Positions 1 through 10,900 of a stretch of DNA of 64,000 nucleotides are shown here, one piece after another. How positions within the stretch are numbered: the first letter of the stretch is position 1; every line of letters starts with the position of its first letter. A program made the translations under genes and the position numbers. This DNA comes from Rhodeus uyekii (lineage: Eukaryota > Chordata > Actinopteri > Cypriniformes > Acheilognathidae): assembly GCA_037043235.1 (NCBI GenBank), contig JAWRVZ010000029.1, forward strand, positions 3,068,001 to 3,132,000. Reading direction: 5' to 3'. The notes below the pieces were generated by a model, which saw only the letters and a program-made list of their open reading frames with translations, had not been told where the DNA came from and ran no database searches.

Positions 1-649
1 TGTCTGTGACGTCTTTCGTACGAGTTATGATGTCCGGTCCCGATACTTGGGTCTGGTTCAGTTTCAGTTTTGGATCGGGATTCGGGCATTCATAACTCGT
101 GTGTGTGTTAGTCCTTGTCGTGAGCTCGTGAGAACTCGTTCTTGCGAGTTCTACGTTATGTGAGTGGGCGCGGTTTCAAGCCTTGCGCGAGCCGCGCCTC
201 CTCTCGTCCGTGTGTTTGTTTGGCACGCGGTTCGCATCCAATCGGCCGCGTGCTTTGTGTTTTCTGTCACGCGCAGTTTGGCTGTCGCCAGCTGCACGTC
301 GTCTTTGTCTTGTCAGTGTGTAACCCTCCCACCTTGTTTCCCTGCTTTAGTTTGATTTGTTCCCAGCTGTGTCTTATTCAATTACCGTTCCTCATGTGTG
401 TATTTAATCCATCCGTGTCTGTTGTCTTGTGCTGGTTTATCGTCGGTTATAGGTTGTGTTCATGTTCATGTTCCTGTGTCAAGTGTCTAGTCTCTAGTCT
501 AGTATCAAGTTCAAGTCCAAGTCTAGTCTAGTCTTGTTTTCCCCCTCGGGGTGGTTTTTGTTCAGTTTTATTTCCATTTTTTTTATTAAAAATCCCCATT
601 CACGTCTGCATCCTTGAGTCCTCATATTTTCCTTCAACACACCCTGACA
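1..649. mobile_element. Probable LTR of an LTR retrotransposon (solo or edge-cut)
   Basis: The first ~650 bases look like one long terminal repeat: they open with TGTC and close with GACA at 646-649, the short inverted termini expected of an LTR, and carry an ATTAAA-type polyadenylation signal near 586. The body is unlike the AT-rich DNA that follows, and its open frames have no recognisable product. Because the left end coincides with the window edge, neither the target duplication nor an internal region can be checked. It could be a solo LTR or the 3' LTR of an element lying to the left. Confidence 0.45.
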
Positions 650-1041
650 ATAATTTGTTTGGCAAGTAAATGAGTACCAGAAACAGAGTATTATTTAACA
701 TGCTTTACACACCTAGCAAATGTATTCTAAAATTGTTTATTGTGTAAAACAATTTGTTTCAACTCAAACTGAGAGGCTTTTTATTTCTTAACAAGTTACG
801 TTAATATATTTTCAAATGTAATTTAATTCTTGTGATGGTAAAGCTGAATTTTCAGCATTATTACTCCAGTCTTCAGTGTCACGTGATCATTCTAATATGC
901 CGATTAAGAAACATTATAAACTTATGATTATAATGTTGATGAATATTAATTTGAAAATAAATCTTTTGTAACATTTTAAATGTCTTTTCAGTCACATTTT
1001 ATATTTTTTAAATGTCTCCTTACTGCATAAGAGTAAAAATA
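650..1041. repeat. Left part of an abundant teleost interspersed repeat, split by a MITE
   Basis: AT-rich DNA containing the hallmark phrases of a repeat seen many times in this window (a 'cagcattattactccagtcttcagtgtcac' type core near 853-884). Its tail, reading 'cttactgaccccaaacttttg', resumes after 1668, so the pogo-like MITE at 1042-1668 landed inside this older repeat. No gene seen. Confidence 0.55.
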
Positions 1042-1668
1042 CAGTGGAGTTCACTTATCTCGACTCTCGGTTAACTCGCCAACCCTATTATGTCGACATT
1101 TTTGAAGTGGAACCGCCAAACTCCCTATTTGTCTAAGCATTTTCTTTTCGGTAATGCCGATTATTTTATGTCGCCGAACACTAATATCTCGAGCACAAAA
1201 GAGGGACAAATTCGCCACTTCACATGGTTATCTCATGACTCATGAGCGTACCTAGTTCACGCCGTTGCGGATTGAAGAACACGGTTGTTAAAAGACGGGA
1301 CGAAGCCGAATTTGTTGAGAAAGCACATTAGACAGGCAGAACGCAAGAAAGTGTGTAATCTAGTACAGCGTGATGACCTCACGAATATGTTATGACTGTT
1401 TATGCTGTGAGCGAAATTGTGTTTGCAATGTTGGAGAATATAATTAAAGGTTTGTATGGAGAATCGAAGGTGTTTTTTTATAGTATACTGGTAAATCTCT
1501 GCTGTTAGTTGGTGCACATATGCCTTTTGTTGTTAGCAAACATATACAGTGTATGTACATTTTTATAGCATGCCGATCGCTTCATCAAATAAATTGCCAT
1601 ATTGGCTGTTGGTTATCTCGATGCTTTTTTGCAACCATCGAGGCCGTCGACGTAAACGGGTTCCACTG
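1042..1668. mobile_element. Pogo/Tigger-like MITE, copy A of an inverted pair
   Basis: The element is bounded by TA dinucleotides (1040-1041 and 1669-1670) and by inverted ends beginning CAGTGGA. The interior is noncoding. A second copy in opposite orientation lies at about 22966-23729 and is longer by about 130 bp, so copy A carries an internal deletion. TA target duplication and CAGTGG termini are typical of pogo-type Tc1/mariner elements; no transposase is present. The 86-codon reverse frame inside it is only a shadow shared with copy B. Confidence 0.75.
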
Positions 1669-1821
1669 TAAATAAATAAATCTTACTGACCCCAAACTTT
1701 TGAAGTCATGTATGTACATCTCCCTTTACAACTATGTAATTTCACATTAGGTTTTCCTTTAGAGAATGCATTTGGGGTTACGCTTCTGCCTTTTAAGGCT
1801 CACATTGATGTCATGGCTCAC

Positions 1822-1955
1822 CTAGAAACTGCTGGTACTGTTGGACTTGGGTGCTGATGTCCGACAGACCCGAGCTTTGCTGCTGCTGCTGTTGCTGTCC
1901 AGATCCTGACGACATTCCGTTAGTGATTCCCTCCACCTTCTGTACTGGCTTCAAC
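1822..1955 (-). CDS. rfx1: rfx1 last exon in window, with short polyglutamine
   Basis: This exon encodes [18 protein letters not shown], a run of seven glutamines, then [18 protein letters not shown], ending at a CTAG|GTGAGCC donor. Human RFX1 lacks the glutamine run at this place (it reads AVGQQPSTGLSD). The continuation (DASRSLPDF in human) is not found at lower coordinates and must lie outside the window. Confidence 0.9.
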
Positions 1956-4900
1956 CTGCAGGGACATGAAATCAGAAATAGAACTGAGAAATACAAGAAC
2001 CAGAGACTGGAGAGCAAGAAATGGCATAAAGCATGAGTGTCCACCTCTGTTTCTGGGAGAAGGGCTGCTGCCTCATGGCCAGGTGCTGCTGGTCCTCCAT
2101 CAGTCGGAGCAGAGATGAGCTCGCTTTGATCCGCAGTCCATAGTAGTGATATTTGGAATTCCCTCTGGAACAAACACACCAAAGCTTCAGTGCACCTGCA
2201 TGACCTGAACCACAGGATCATGGAGGCAACTAACCACATGTGTGCATATGCATGACTCACAAAAACAGACACCACGATTTAATTAATACATTAAAAACTA
2301 TGAATAGACACACAATTGTTCAAAAGTTTGGGGATGGTAAGATTTTTTTAAAGAATTCTCTCATGCTCTCCAAGGCTGCATTTATTTATTAAAAATATAA
2401 TATAAATATAGTATAAATTGCAATATTTTGAAATATTATTACCATTTAAAATTGTTTTCTATTTGAATGTTAAAATGTACTTTATTCCTGTGATGGCAGT
2501 TGAATTACTCTAGTCTTCAGTGTTTTCAGAAATCATTCTGATATGATAATTTATGCTAATAGGATGCTTTGGTGTTCAAGAATTATTTCTTATAATTAAT
2601 GTTGAAAACAGTTTTGCTGCTTAATATCTTTGTGGAAACGATAAAACGTTTTTTTCTTTTTCTTTTATGAATATAAAGTTCAAACGTACAGCATTTATTT
2701 GAAATAGAAATCTTTTGTAACATTATACATGTCTTTACTGTCACTTTTGATTGAATGCATCCTTGCTGAATAAAAGTATAAATTTCTTTCAAGAAAAAAT
2801 TAAAGAAAAATCATCTTACTGACCCCAAACGTTTGAATGGTAGTGTATGCCACATTAATTGAATGTGAGCTAAAGTTTGTGAGCGAATCCTTCTTATGAA
2901 CTGATTCTTTTTTATTCTCTTTTGAACTTACAGACAGACAAATATAAATATATATAACTTAGACAAAAACAACTACATTTCACTTGATTCTGAACCAATT
3001 GAATCACTAAAATAACTTGGGTGCAAACAGACAACAGTCACGTGACCGTTCTCTCACCGTGTGCCGAGGCGCCTTGTTCTCAACCCCATGAACACAGAGC
3101 GGATGAGTTTTCCGAAGGACGCCGCATTGACAGGTTCCAGCTTTTGCTCCTGACAGTGCAGCAGGTAGTGGCAGTAGAGAGTGGATCGGGGCAAACTCAC
3201 CCCTTCTGCGGTCTCATAATTATCCAACAACCACTGCACCTGAGGGCCAGAGGACAGCTGCCGGGATAAGACACACACACAGCCATATGCACACTCAGAC
3301 AGAGAGCCCAGGCTAAAGGATGTCCGAAGATACACACAAACTCCTAAATGCAAATATGAGTGATTGTGCATATGCTTTTGCATGCAGACAGCGCTCATGC
3401 ACATGAATAGTAATTATGCATTCGTGCAGTTTGTTACATCATTTTAAGTCAACAGAAAACATCTTGGTTACTATTGTAACCCCGGAAGAAGAGAGCAGAA
3501 ACATTACATCAGAACGACTGATGATCTCGCTTGAGAGCCCAATCATCTTTGAGTATAAACTAAACAAGACAATCCAGAGTGGCACTGAGGGGCAGAGCCA
3601 ATGTCTCGGCCAATCAGCAGTTCTACAACAATTTTGCGGATGGGACGTAACATCTCAGTTCCCTCCTTCGGGGAAAGGGGGTTACAATAGTAACCTAGAC
3701 GTTCCTTTTCAGTCAATCATGTTTGACTTTACATCAGAACGATTGACGAATTGGGATCCTAACCAAAGCATCACTGTGTCATAGCTGCCCCTTTCTGCAA
3801 CTGATCCCCCCACACCTGTTAGGGAGGATGATGAGACAGCGCAGGGAAAGTCAATCACTGCTGTTTCTTCTGACCTTCTGGCCTGAATCTCAGTGAGATT
3901 TTGGATAACACTGGGAAAGAGTACCCCTAGAGTGGGTATCCTGTGGAAAATACACATATGGACTAGCCAGCTGGGCAGTGGTACATATGGAAGGCCTTAG
4001 ATGTAGTAGATTCAGCCTAGTTAGGGAGAAGATAATATTATGCAGAGACGGTAGAAGTTCTACCAGAGAAAGACAGGCTCGTCGAGAGGGGAATCGTAAC
4101 GTCGAAGAACACACAAATTATGGATCAACAGCACATGGGCACCAATGGGCATAACTTGATGGATGTTGAAATGTCGAGATAAGTGCTGTTGAGGGGAATG
4201 GCGCAGCAAGCGAGATACAAAAACGGACCCTCCCCATGACTGGCTACTGGTGGCGAGTACACAGGTGGACACCTGCTCTACACGAATGTTAAATAACCTT
4301 GCAAATATGTAAGGTCTTGGGCTTGGTATGCCAAGACGATGGCTTCCACTGTCTATTGGGCCAACTTCTGTTTGGAAACAGCATTTTCCTTCTGGAGTCC
4401 TCCATAACAGACAAAGAGCTGGTCTGAGATCATGAAGCTCTGCTTCAGTCAATGTACAGGCGCGAATCGTGGATGGGACAGGACAGAGCAAGAGCTGGAT
4501 CTGCCTCCTTCAAGTGCATGGAGGTTCACCACCTAGTCCCTTAAATGTGAGAGTAGGCCGGTTCAGATTCTAGGCACGATTTGTTGACATGAAAATGTCT
4601 GCAGTGGAGAATCTTTCATTCACTTTTCTTTCTGTTCTGGCCAATGGTACCCAACTTTTCAATAAGAGAGTAGGTTCCTCTACCTCTGGGCACCAAGAGG
4701 ACACAGATGGCAGTGCATGACACTGGATGCAAATCTTGCATGCCAATGTGCATTGGCTCGTTTAGTTTATACTTGAAGGTGATTGGGGACCTCTATCTAG
4801 GTGATTAGACAGAACCGATTTTATTATTCACGAATTGATTAGATGATAAGAAGCAGTTATTCTGGACTTGAATGTGAGTTTGCAGTAAATTTTAAATTTC

Positions 4901-7900
4901 ATGTTGACTTTAAATAAAAAACAAATGCCATTATTTAGCCATTTATTCTGACAGTTTCATGAAAATATACAGTGCTATGAACAGGTCTTTGTCTGAATTT
5001 CTTTGTTTGTGCACATTTTTTATATTGTTGAAGAAGTAAGCTACTGAAATCAGAACTGTTTGGTAGAGATGGATGATGATAAAACACGTTGGTTTGGTAG
5101 AAAAATAAAACATAAAAGTCAAGTGTTTTTGTTACGGTCTGCTGCAGTTTCAGGAAGCGCACAAAGACGAAGGAGATATATATATCTTGTAACATTTTAC
5201 TTAAAACTCAAGACAGGGTAACAAAACAACTCTTTTACGAACGAGATCGGACAAAGACTGGAGGAAACACAGGGTAGATATACACAGAGGATGAATGAAA
5301 AAACAAGATACAGCTGACAAGACTAATAAGGTGATGATTACAAGACAAGTGAGTAGAAAAACACTGGAAGAGCAGGAAGTGAACAGATGATAGGACAAAC
5401 ACATAACCAATACGCCCTCTCCCAAAAAGGTGTGACCTCGCGCCATAGCTGGGACATCAGAAGAGGGAGGAAGGGAGGGGGTACAGGAGGAGGACAAGGA
5501 AGAAAAGACAGAAGAAGAACAAAAACACTAAACATGGGGGGGGGCATCCTGGAAACCCAGGAACAGGAACAAGTCAAGGGGGCCACCAGGGTGGTACCAG
5601 AGTACAGGAAGCCAGGGAGGCGCCGTGAGTTCAGGGATCTAGAGCAGATCAGGTGGTCTCAGTGTCCTTGGTGGTCTTACTCCTTTCGCCCATCACAGCC
5701 AGGGGTATCACAGCCCCCCCCCACCCCACCAAAATCTTTCTAGGACAAAGTTCCTGGGTTTCTGGTTGGAGCAAGCTCTGGGACTAGAGGGCGCTCTGGA
5801 GCAAGCTCGTGGACAAGAGAGTTCTTGGACTAACTCGGGGACTAAGAGGGCATTCAGGAGCAGACTCTGGGATGACAGGGAGCTCAGGAGAAAACTCTGG
5901 GACTAGAAGGAGCAGAGGAGCAGGCTTGAGGAGAAGAGAGTTCTTGGGAACAGATTTAGGGACTAGAGGGCGATTAGTGTCAGACTCTGGAACTGGAAGA
6001 AGTTCATCCAGCTGTTGTGTGTACAGCCCATACACACAGCAACGTGGTGGCCAAAACGGCCGGCACCCACCCCTCTGGTGTGAACTCAGGTCTAGGACTC
6101 ACTGGAGCAGGCTAGAGAGTTGAGCGCACAGGAGACAACTAGAGAATAGGGATAGCAGAAGGCGACTACAGAATAGGGAGACGCTCAGGAGACGTTCCGA
6201 GTGCATGTCTCCCTGACAGGCGGCGCCGGAGAGGCTAGCGACGCTGACGAGACAGGGTGTGGCTGATGTTTGGATTGGGGGTAGACGCTCTCCAGACACG
6301 TAATGATGGCCTCTCTTCAGTTAAGTCCTGTCTGGGAGGTCTAATATATCATAAAAGTTCGCCCCAATCCAAAACAGTGTTTTTATCGTCTCGTTGTCAT
6401 ACAGAGGGAGGACGGCGCGACTGCAGAATTCCTCTGCATAATTTTTTTAATACAAGCAAGGGCAAGGGCAATGAACTTTGCCACTTGTTCCATCTAGCAG
6501 GGTCCGATCTTCTGTTACGGTGTGCTGTAGTTTCAGGAAGCGCACAAAGATGAAGGAAATGTCTTGGAATATATTTTATTTAAACAAAACTCAAGATAGG
6601 GTTACAACACAACTCTTCACGAACGAGATCAGACAAAGACTGGAGGAAACACAGGATAGATATACACAGAGGATGAATGAGGGAACAAGACACAGCTGAC
6701 AAGATTAACAAGGTGAGGATTACGAGACAGGTGAGTGGAAAAACACTGGAAGAGCACTTTGGGAGTCAGGAAGTCAACAGATGACAGGACAAACATGTAA
6801 CAGTTTTGGGGTCGAACAGATAATAAATATGCAAAAAATAGAAAATCAGACATAGGGCAAACACTTTTTCACAGCACCATATGCCTCTCGATGATGTTTC
6901 TGCGTGCCGTGGCATACAAGACAAGTTTGCAATGAAATGTTAAATCAATGGAATGCCTCAATCCTTAAGGCTGCTGTATATAAGAACAGGTTGAACAGGA
7001 TCGCACAAGGCCATCTGTCTCTCATGAACAATGTGCATATGGTTATGACTGAATTTGAATGTTTTCTGCGATGAATACGACAGCACAGTGAAAGCCTTAG
7101 CAAGCAGCACTGATGAGCTACATATCATACGTGATATGTAGTATGATATGTAGCTACGTGTCATCACAGAAATAGCATGCTTTTCCTGAAAGGGATTCAA
7201 AAGTCAGTCTGATAACTTTTTTTAATAAATCTGAATTTGTTTTTTTGGAAGTATCACTGTGCTCAATGACATGTGGAACTGAGCAATGAGATCACCATGC
7301 TTTTAAATTCATTTGGGTGGCGGGAAAAGGAGAGAATCTGTGAGTGGCGATGGGTGACGATTAAGCCCAGCCCCTGCTGTCATCATACCTTTTTGTCTGC
7401 CGACGGCACGCTATTGTCCTCGCCTTCGTTTATACTCACGGTGGCCGGAGAGGCACGGGTGGGGTGCGGATAACCGTGACCATTTCCACTGCTGCCAGTG
7501 CCACTGCCGGCCAGCATATAGCCACCCTGGATCACGTAGCTCCCGCTGCTACCATTAGCCTCGCCCCCAGAATCTCCAGAACCGTTTGCTGCTGTCCCCG
7601 TGGCTGCCACTACAGCTGTGACTCCGCCCCCAGCCGCTGTCGTGGGATTGGCTACGATCTGCCCCGTCCCAGCCACAAACATAGACACTCCGGGGGATCC
7701 TGTTGTCACGGAGACGGTGAGAGGGGTGCCGGGGGACGTGGCTTCAGAACCGGAGACAGGGGTGCTCTCGTAGTACTGTCCAGCAGTGGTCTGGGTATAT
7801 AGAGGGGTCTCTGTGTAGGGGAAACTGCTGGAACGACTGTGAGAAAATGACAAGGGTCAGGATTCAGAATTTGAATCAAACATAACTTTTATTACTTCTA

Positions 7901-10900
7901 TTACCTTTATTACCATAACTTTTCAAACAGTACATTGGTAAACTGTGTGCTAAAATGTGCAATTTAAATTATTTAAAACGTCGGCTGAGCAAGTGAAATA
8001 CACGATAATCAAAAAATAACTACTATTTTAATGTAATATTCATTTTAATGTATTTTAATATCTTAATATTTTTCTAATTATTAATGACTTCCTAATATTT
8101 TATTAAATCTTAAATCTTCTGAAATATACTACAAAAACCACAAAACACAACAGCATGAAATAAAAATTCACCCAACCTATTTTCTAAATGTATGTTGTTG
8201 GGACAGTTCATTAATACTGGTACATATTTTTGTTTAATCATATGTCTTTTGAGTTTTGAAAAACTTTGTTTCAGTCCAAAGTGGAGGAATATATATCCGA
8301 ACTTGCAGGGTTGGAGCTTAAAGGGATAGTTCAACCAAAAATGAAAATTCTGTCATAGAATTCCATAGAAAGAAGAAAACAAAATTCTATGGAGTAGTAT
8401 TAATGGGGTACATCAATTGTTTGGTTGCTGAAATTCTTTAAAATATCTTTCTTTGTGTTCAGCAGACAACAACTTGAGGGTAAGTAAATTCCTTTAATCC
8501 CTTTCAGCTCCAATCCTGCAAGTTCGGATATATATTCCTCCACTTTGGACAGAATCAGACAAAATCCAACATCAGTATTTTAACAAAGAGTTAACTGTTA
8601 ACTCAGGAAGCGAAAAGCTCTGTAGCTGATTCAGCACAGATGCACAATGCTGGAGCCGAGCGATGGTTTCCGTGAGTACTCACATGGTGCTGGTGGTGTA
8701 GTTAGCATCTCCTCCTTCCACATACTGCACCTGGTTAGTAAACACATGCTGGACTGGCACCTGTTGGAGCTGCTGCTGTACCTGTAGCGCACACACACCA
8801 GTACACAAGTTGAGAAGGTACAATTGACACCATCACAGTTCCACAATAAACTTGTTTAAATATATTTTTAAAAATGTCTGTAGTAACACTCTAAATGCAC
8901 TAAATCAGTGTTTTCCAACCTTTTAGTCTTATGTACCTCACAAAAAACATCACTAAGTTTCAAGTAATCATCCTCAAAAGCAAACTACGGTAAAATATTT
9001 TTTATGAATGTGTTAATATTAGAGTGATTTCTGAAGGACCATGTGAAACTGAATACGTAATGGTGCAGAAAATAATACGTTTTATTTTGTAGTAATGTTT
9101 GAAAATATTGCTAATTTTACTATGTTTTGTATGAACAAACAAATGCAGCCTTGGTGAGCAATGCAAACTTTCAAAAACATAAAAAAAAACATAAAAACAA
9201 ACAAAAATTACAGACCCCAAAGTTTAGAACAATAATGTACGCATTATTGAAAAACATAATATTCACAAATATATATATGTGAATATATTGAGTTTTTGTT
9301 GTTGTTTTTATTTGTTAAATTAATTTAAATTAATTACATTTAACTTTTGAAATTTTTAACCAAATTAAGTTAAATTAAATTAAGTTAAATTTTGAATTTA
9401 ACTTTAAATTTTGTATCCTGTGAAGTATATGGAACCCTGGTTGGAAATCACTGCACTAGCTAATCTAACACAATCTCTCACTGATTGAGCACAGCTTCAC
9501 CTACACACCATTTTAACTAAAGTCACCTACGCTATGGGCAGAGGGCATCTCATAGAGGAAAGACTGCACATCTGGCACAGCAGCAGAGGTGTAGGAGACC
9601 CTGTCTGTCTCCCAGCCCACAGACATGACAGGTAGAGAGAAGGTGACGGGCGAATAAGCGACAGGTAGAGATGGGGGGAAACAAGATGAGTAATCCAGCA
9701 AACCTCCATTAACAGTTGCGTAAGATAAACTGTCTCCAAACGGGTGAGTGCGTTTCTCTAGTAGTACTAGTGCTGGCCTACTCTCCAACCAGTCTTCTAT
9801 CTGTCTCTCTCTCTTCAATTCACTCTCTCTCTGTGCATCACTTCCTCTCTGTCTGAGAAAAGGGCTCTGAAAGCAACCATCAGAGGGTTAGACGACTGCC
9901 TGCTTAGAGAATTTTGCATTAAAAGAATGGTTAAGGCACATTTTTTAGATAAACTATTCCTTTAAAGTAAGGCATGACTATGAACATTAGATGAAAAGCA
10001 CATGAAGTGCATTTTACATTGGTCACAGGTTGAACTTGGACATCGTAAGCCATGTTTTGGAATTTTGGAATACTGCATAAAAAAGCTGGATGAAAACACC
10101 AGTTCTAAAAATGCACATTAAAAAAAAGGTATGCTCTCAACTGAGGCAGATATTTTTTTTATCTGATATGAAGATGTGCATAAACTATGATGGAAACACA
10201 TTTACTGAATAAATCCCTCTTTGGAAAACCAAAACGTTTTTTTTCCTTTCATTTTCCTTTCGTTTTTTTGAGTTGATTGGATAGCTGGATTCTTAAGAAT
10301 AAAATTATTCTTAACTGCCAATTTCTTCTTATTTTCCAACTTAAACTAGACCGAACCGAAGTGATAGAACACTAACAGGGGGTAGAAAAGGCTTTAAAAA
10401 AGAGTGCAAAAGACAATTGACGGGGGCTCGTTTGTGGTTAAATTATAAGAGGAAACAGGATGACAGTACAGTGGTACCTCGAGATACGAAATTAATCTGT
10501 TCCGAGGCGGCCTTCGTATAATGAGTTTTTCGTATCTTGGAACACATTTTACATGTAAAATGGCTAATCCGTTCCAAGCCCTCCAAAAAGACCCCATTAC
10601 ATTCATAATAAAGCAAAATTGACCTATAAACAATGAAATAACGTAAAATGTCGAAGCTTACCTTTCGAGTGAGGCTATCTCCGAAACTGGCGGCAGAGGA
10701 GGAGGAGGACAAACGGCAGATAACGTACGTAGGTACACTTAACTTTACGAAAACACATAAAAAATTCGGGTGCGGAGTGGCTGAGCTAAAGCACGCCAGC
10801 ACGTACGTATAGAAGATGCATGATGGGAGGGATGCTGTCCAATTAGAGAGAAGGATCTCATGGCTTGGCTAGCATCAGGAACCAATGGAAGAGCAGGAGG

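Noticed and set aside
1257..1517. An 86-codon frame conserved with one at 23087-23416
   Set aside because: The conservation reflects two copies of the same MITE; the frame lies in noncoding MITE interior and resembles no transposase.
4060..4491. A 143-codon reverse frame
   Set aside because: It falls in a repeat-like block; no family likeness in the peptide.
5784..6123. Opposed open frames of 83 and 104 codons with repetitive composition
   Set aside because: They lie in the purine-rich repeat tract inside the non-autonomous LTR element.
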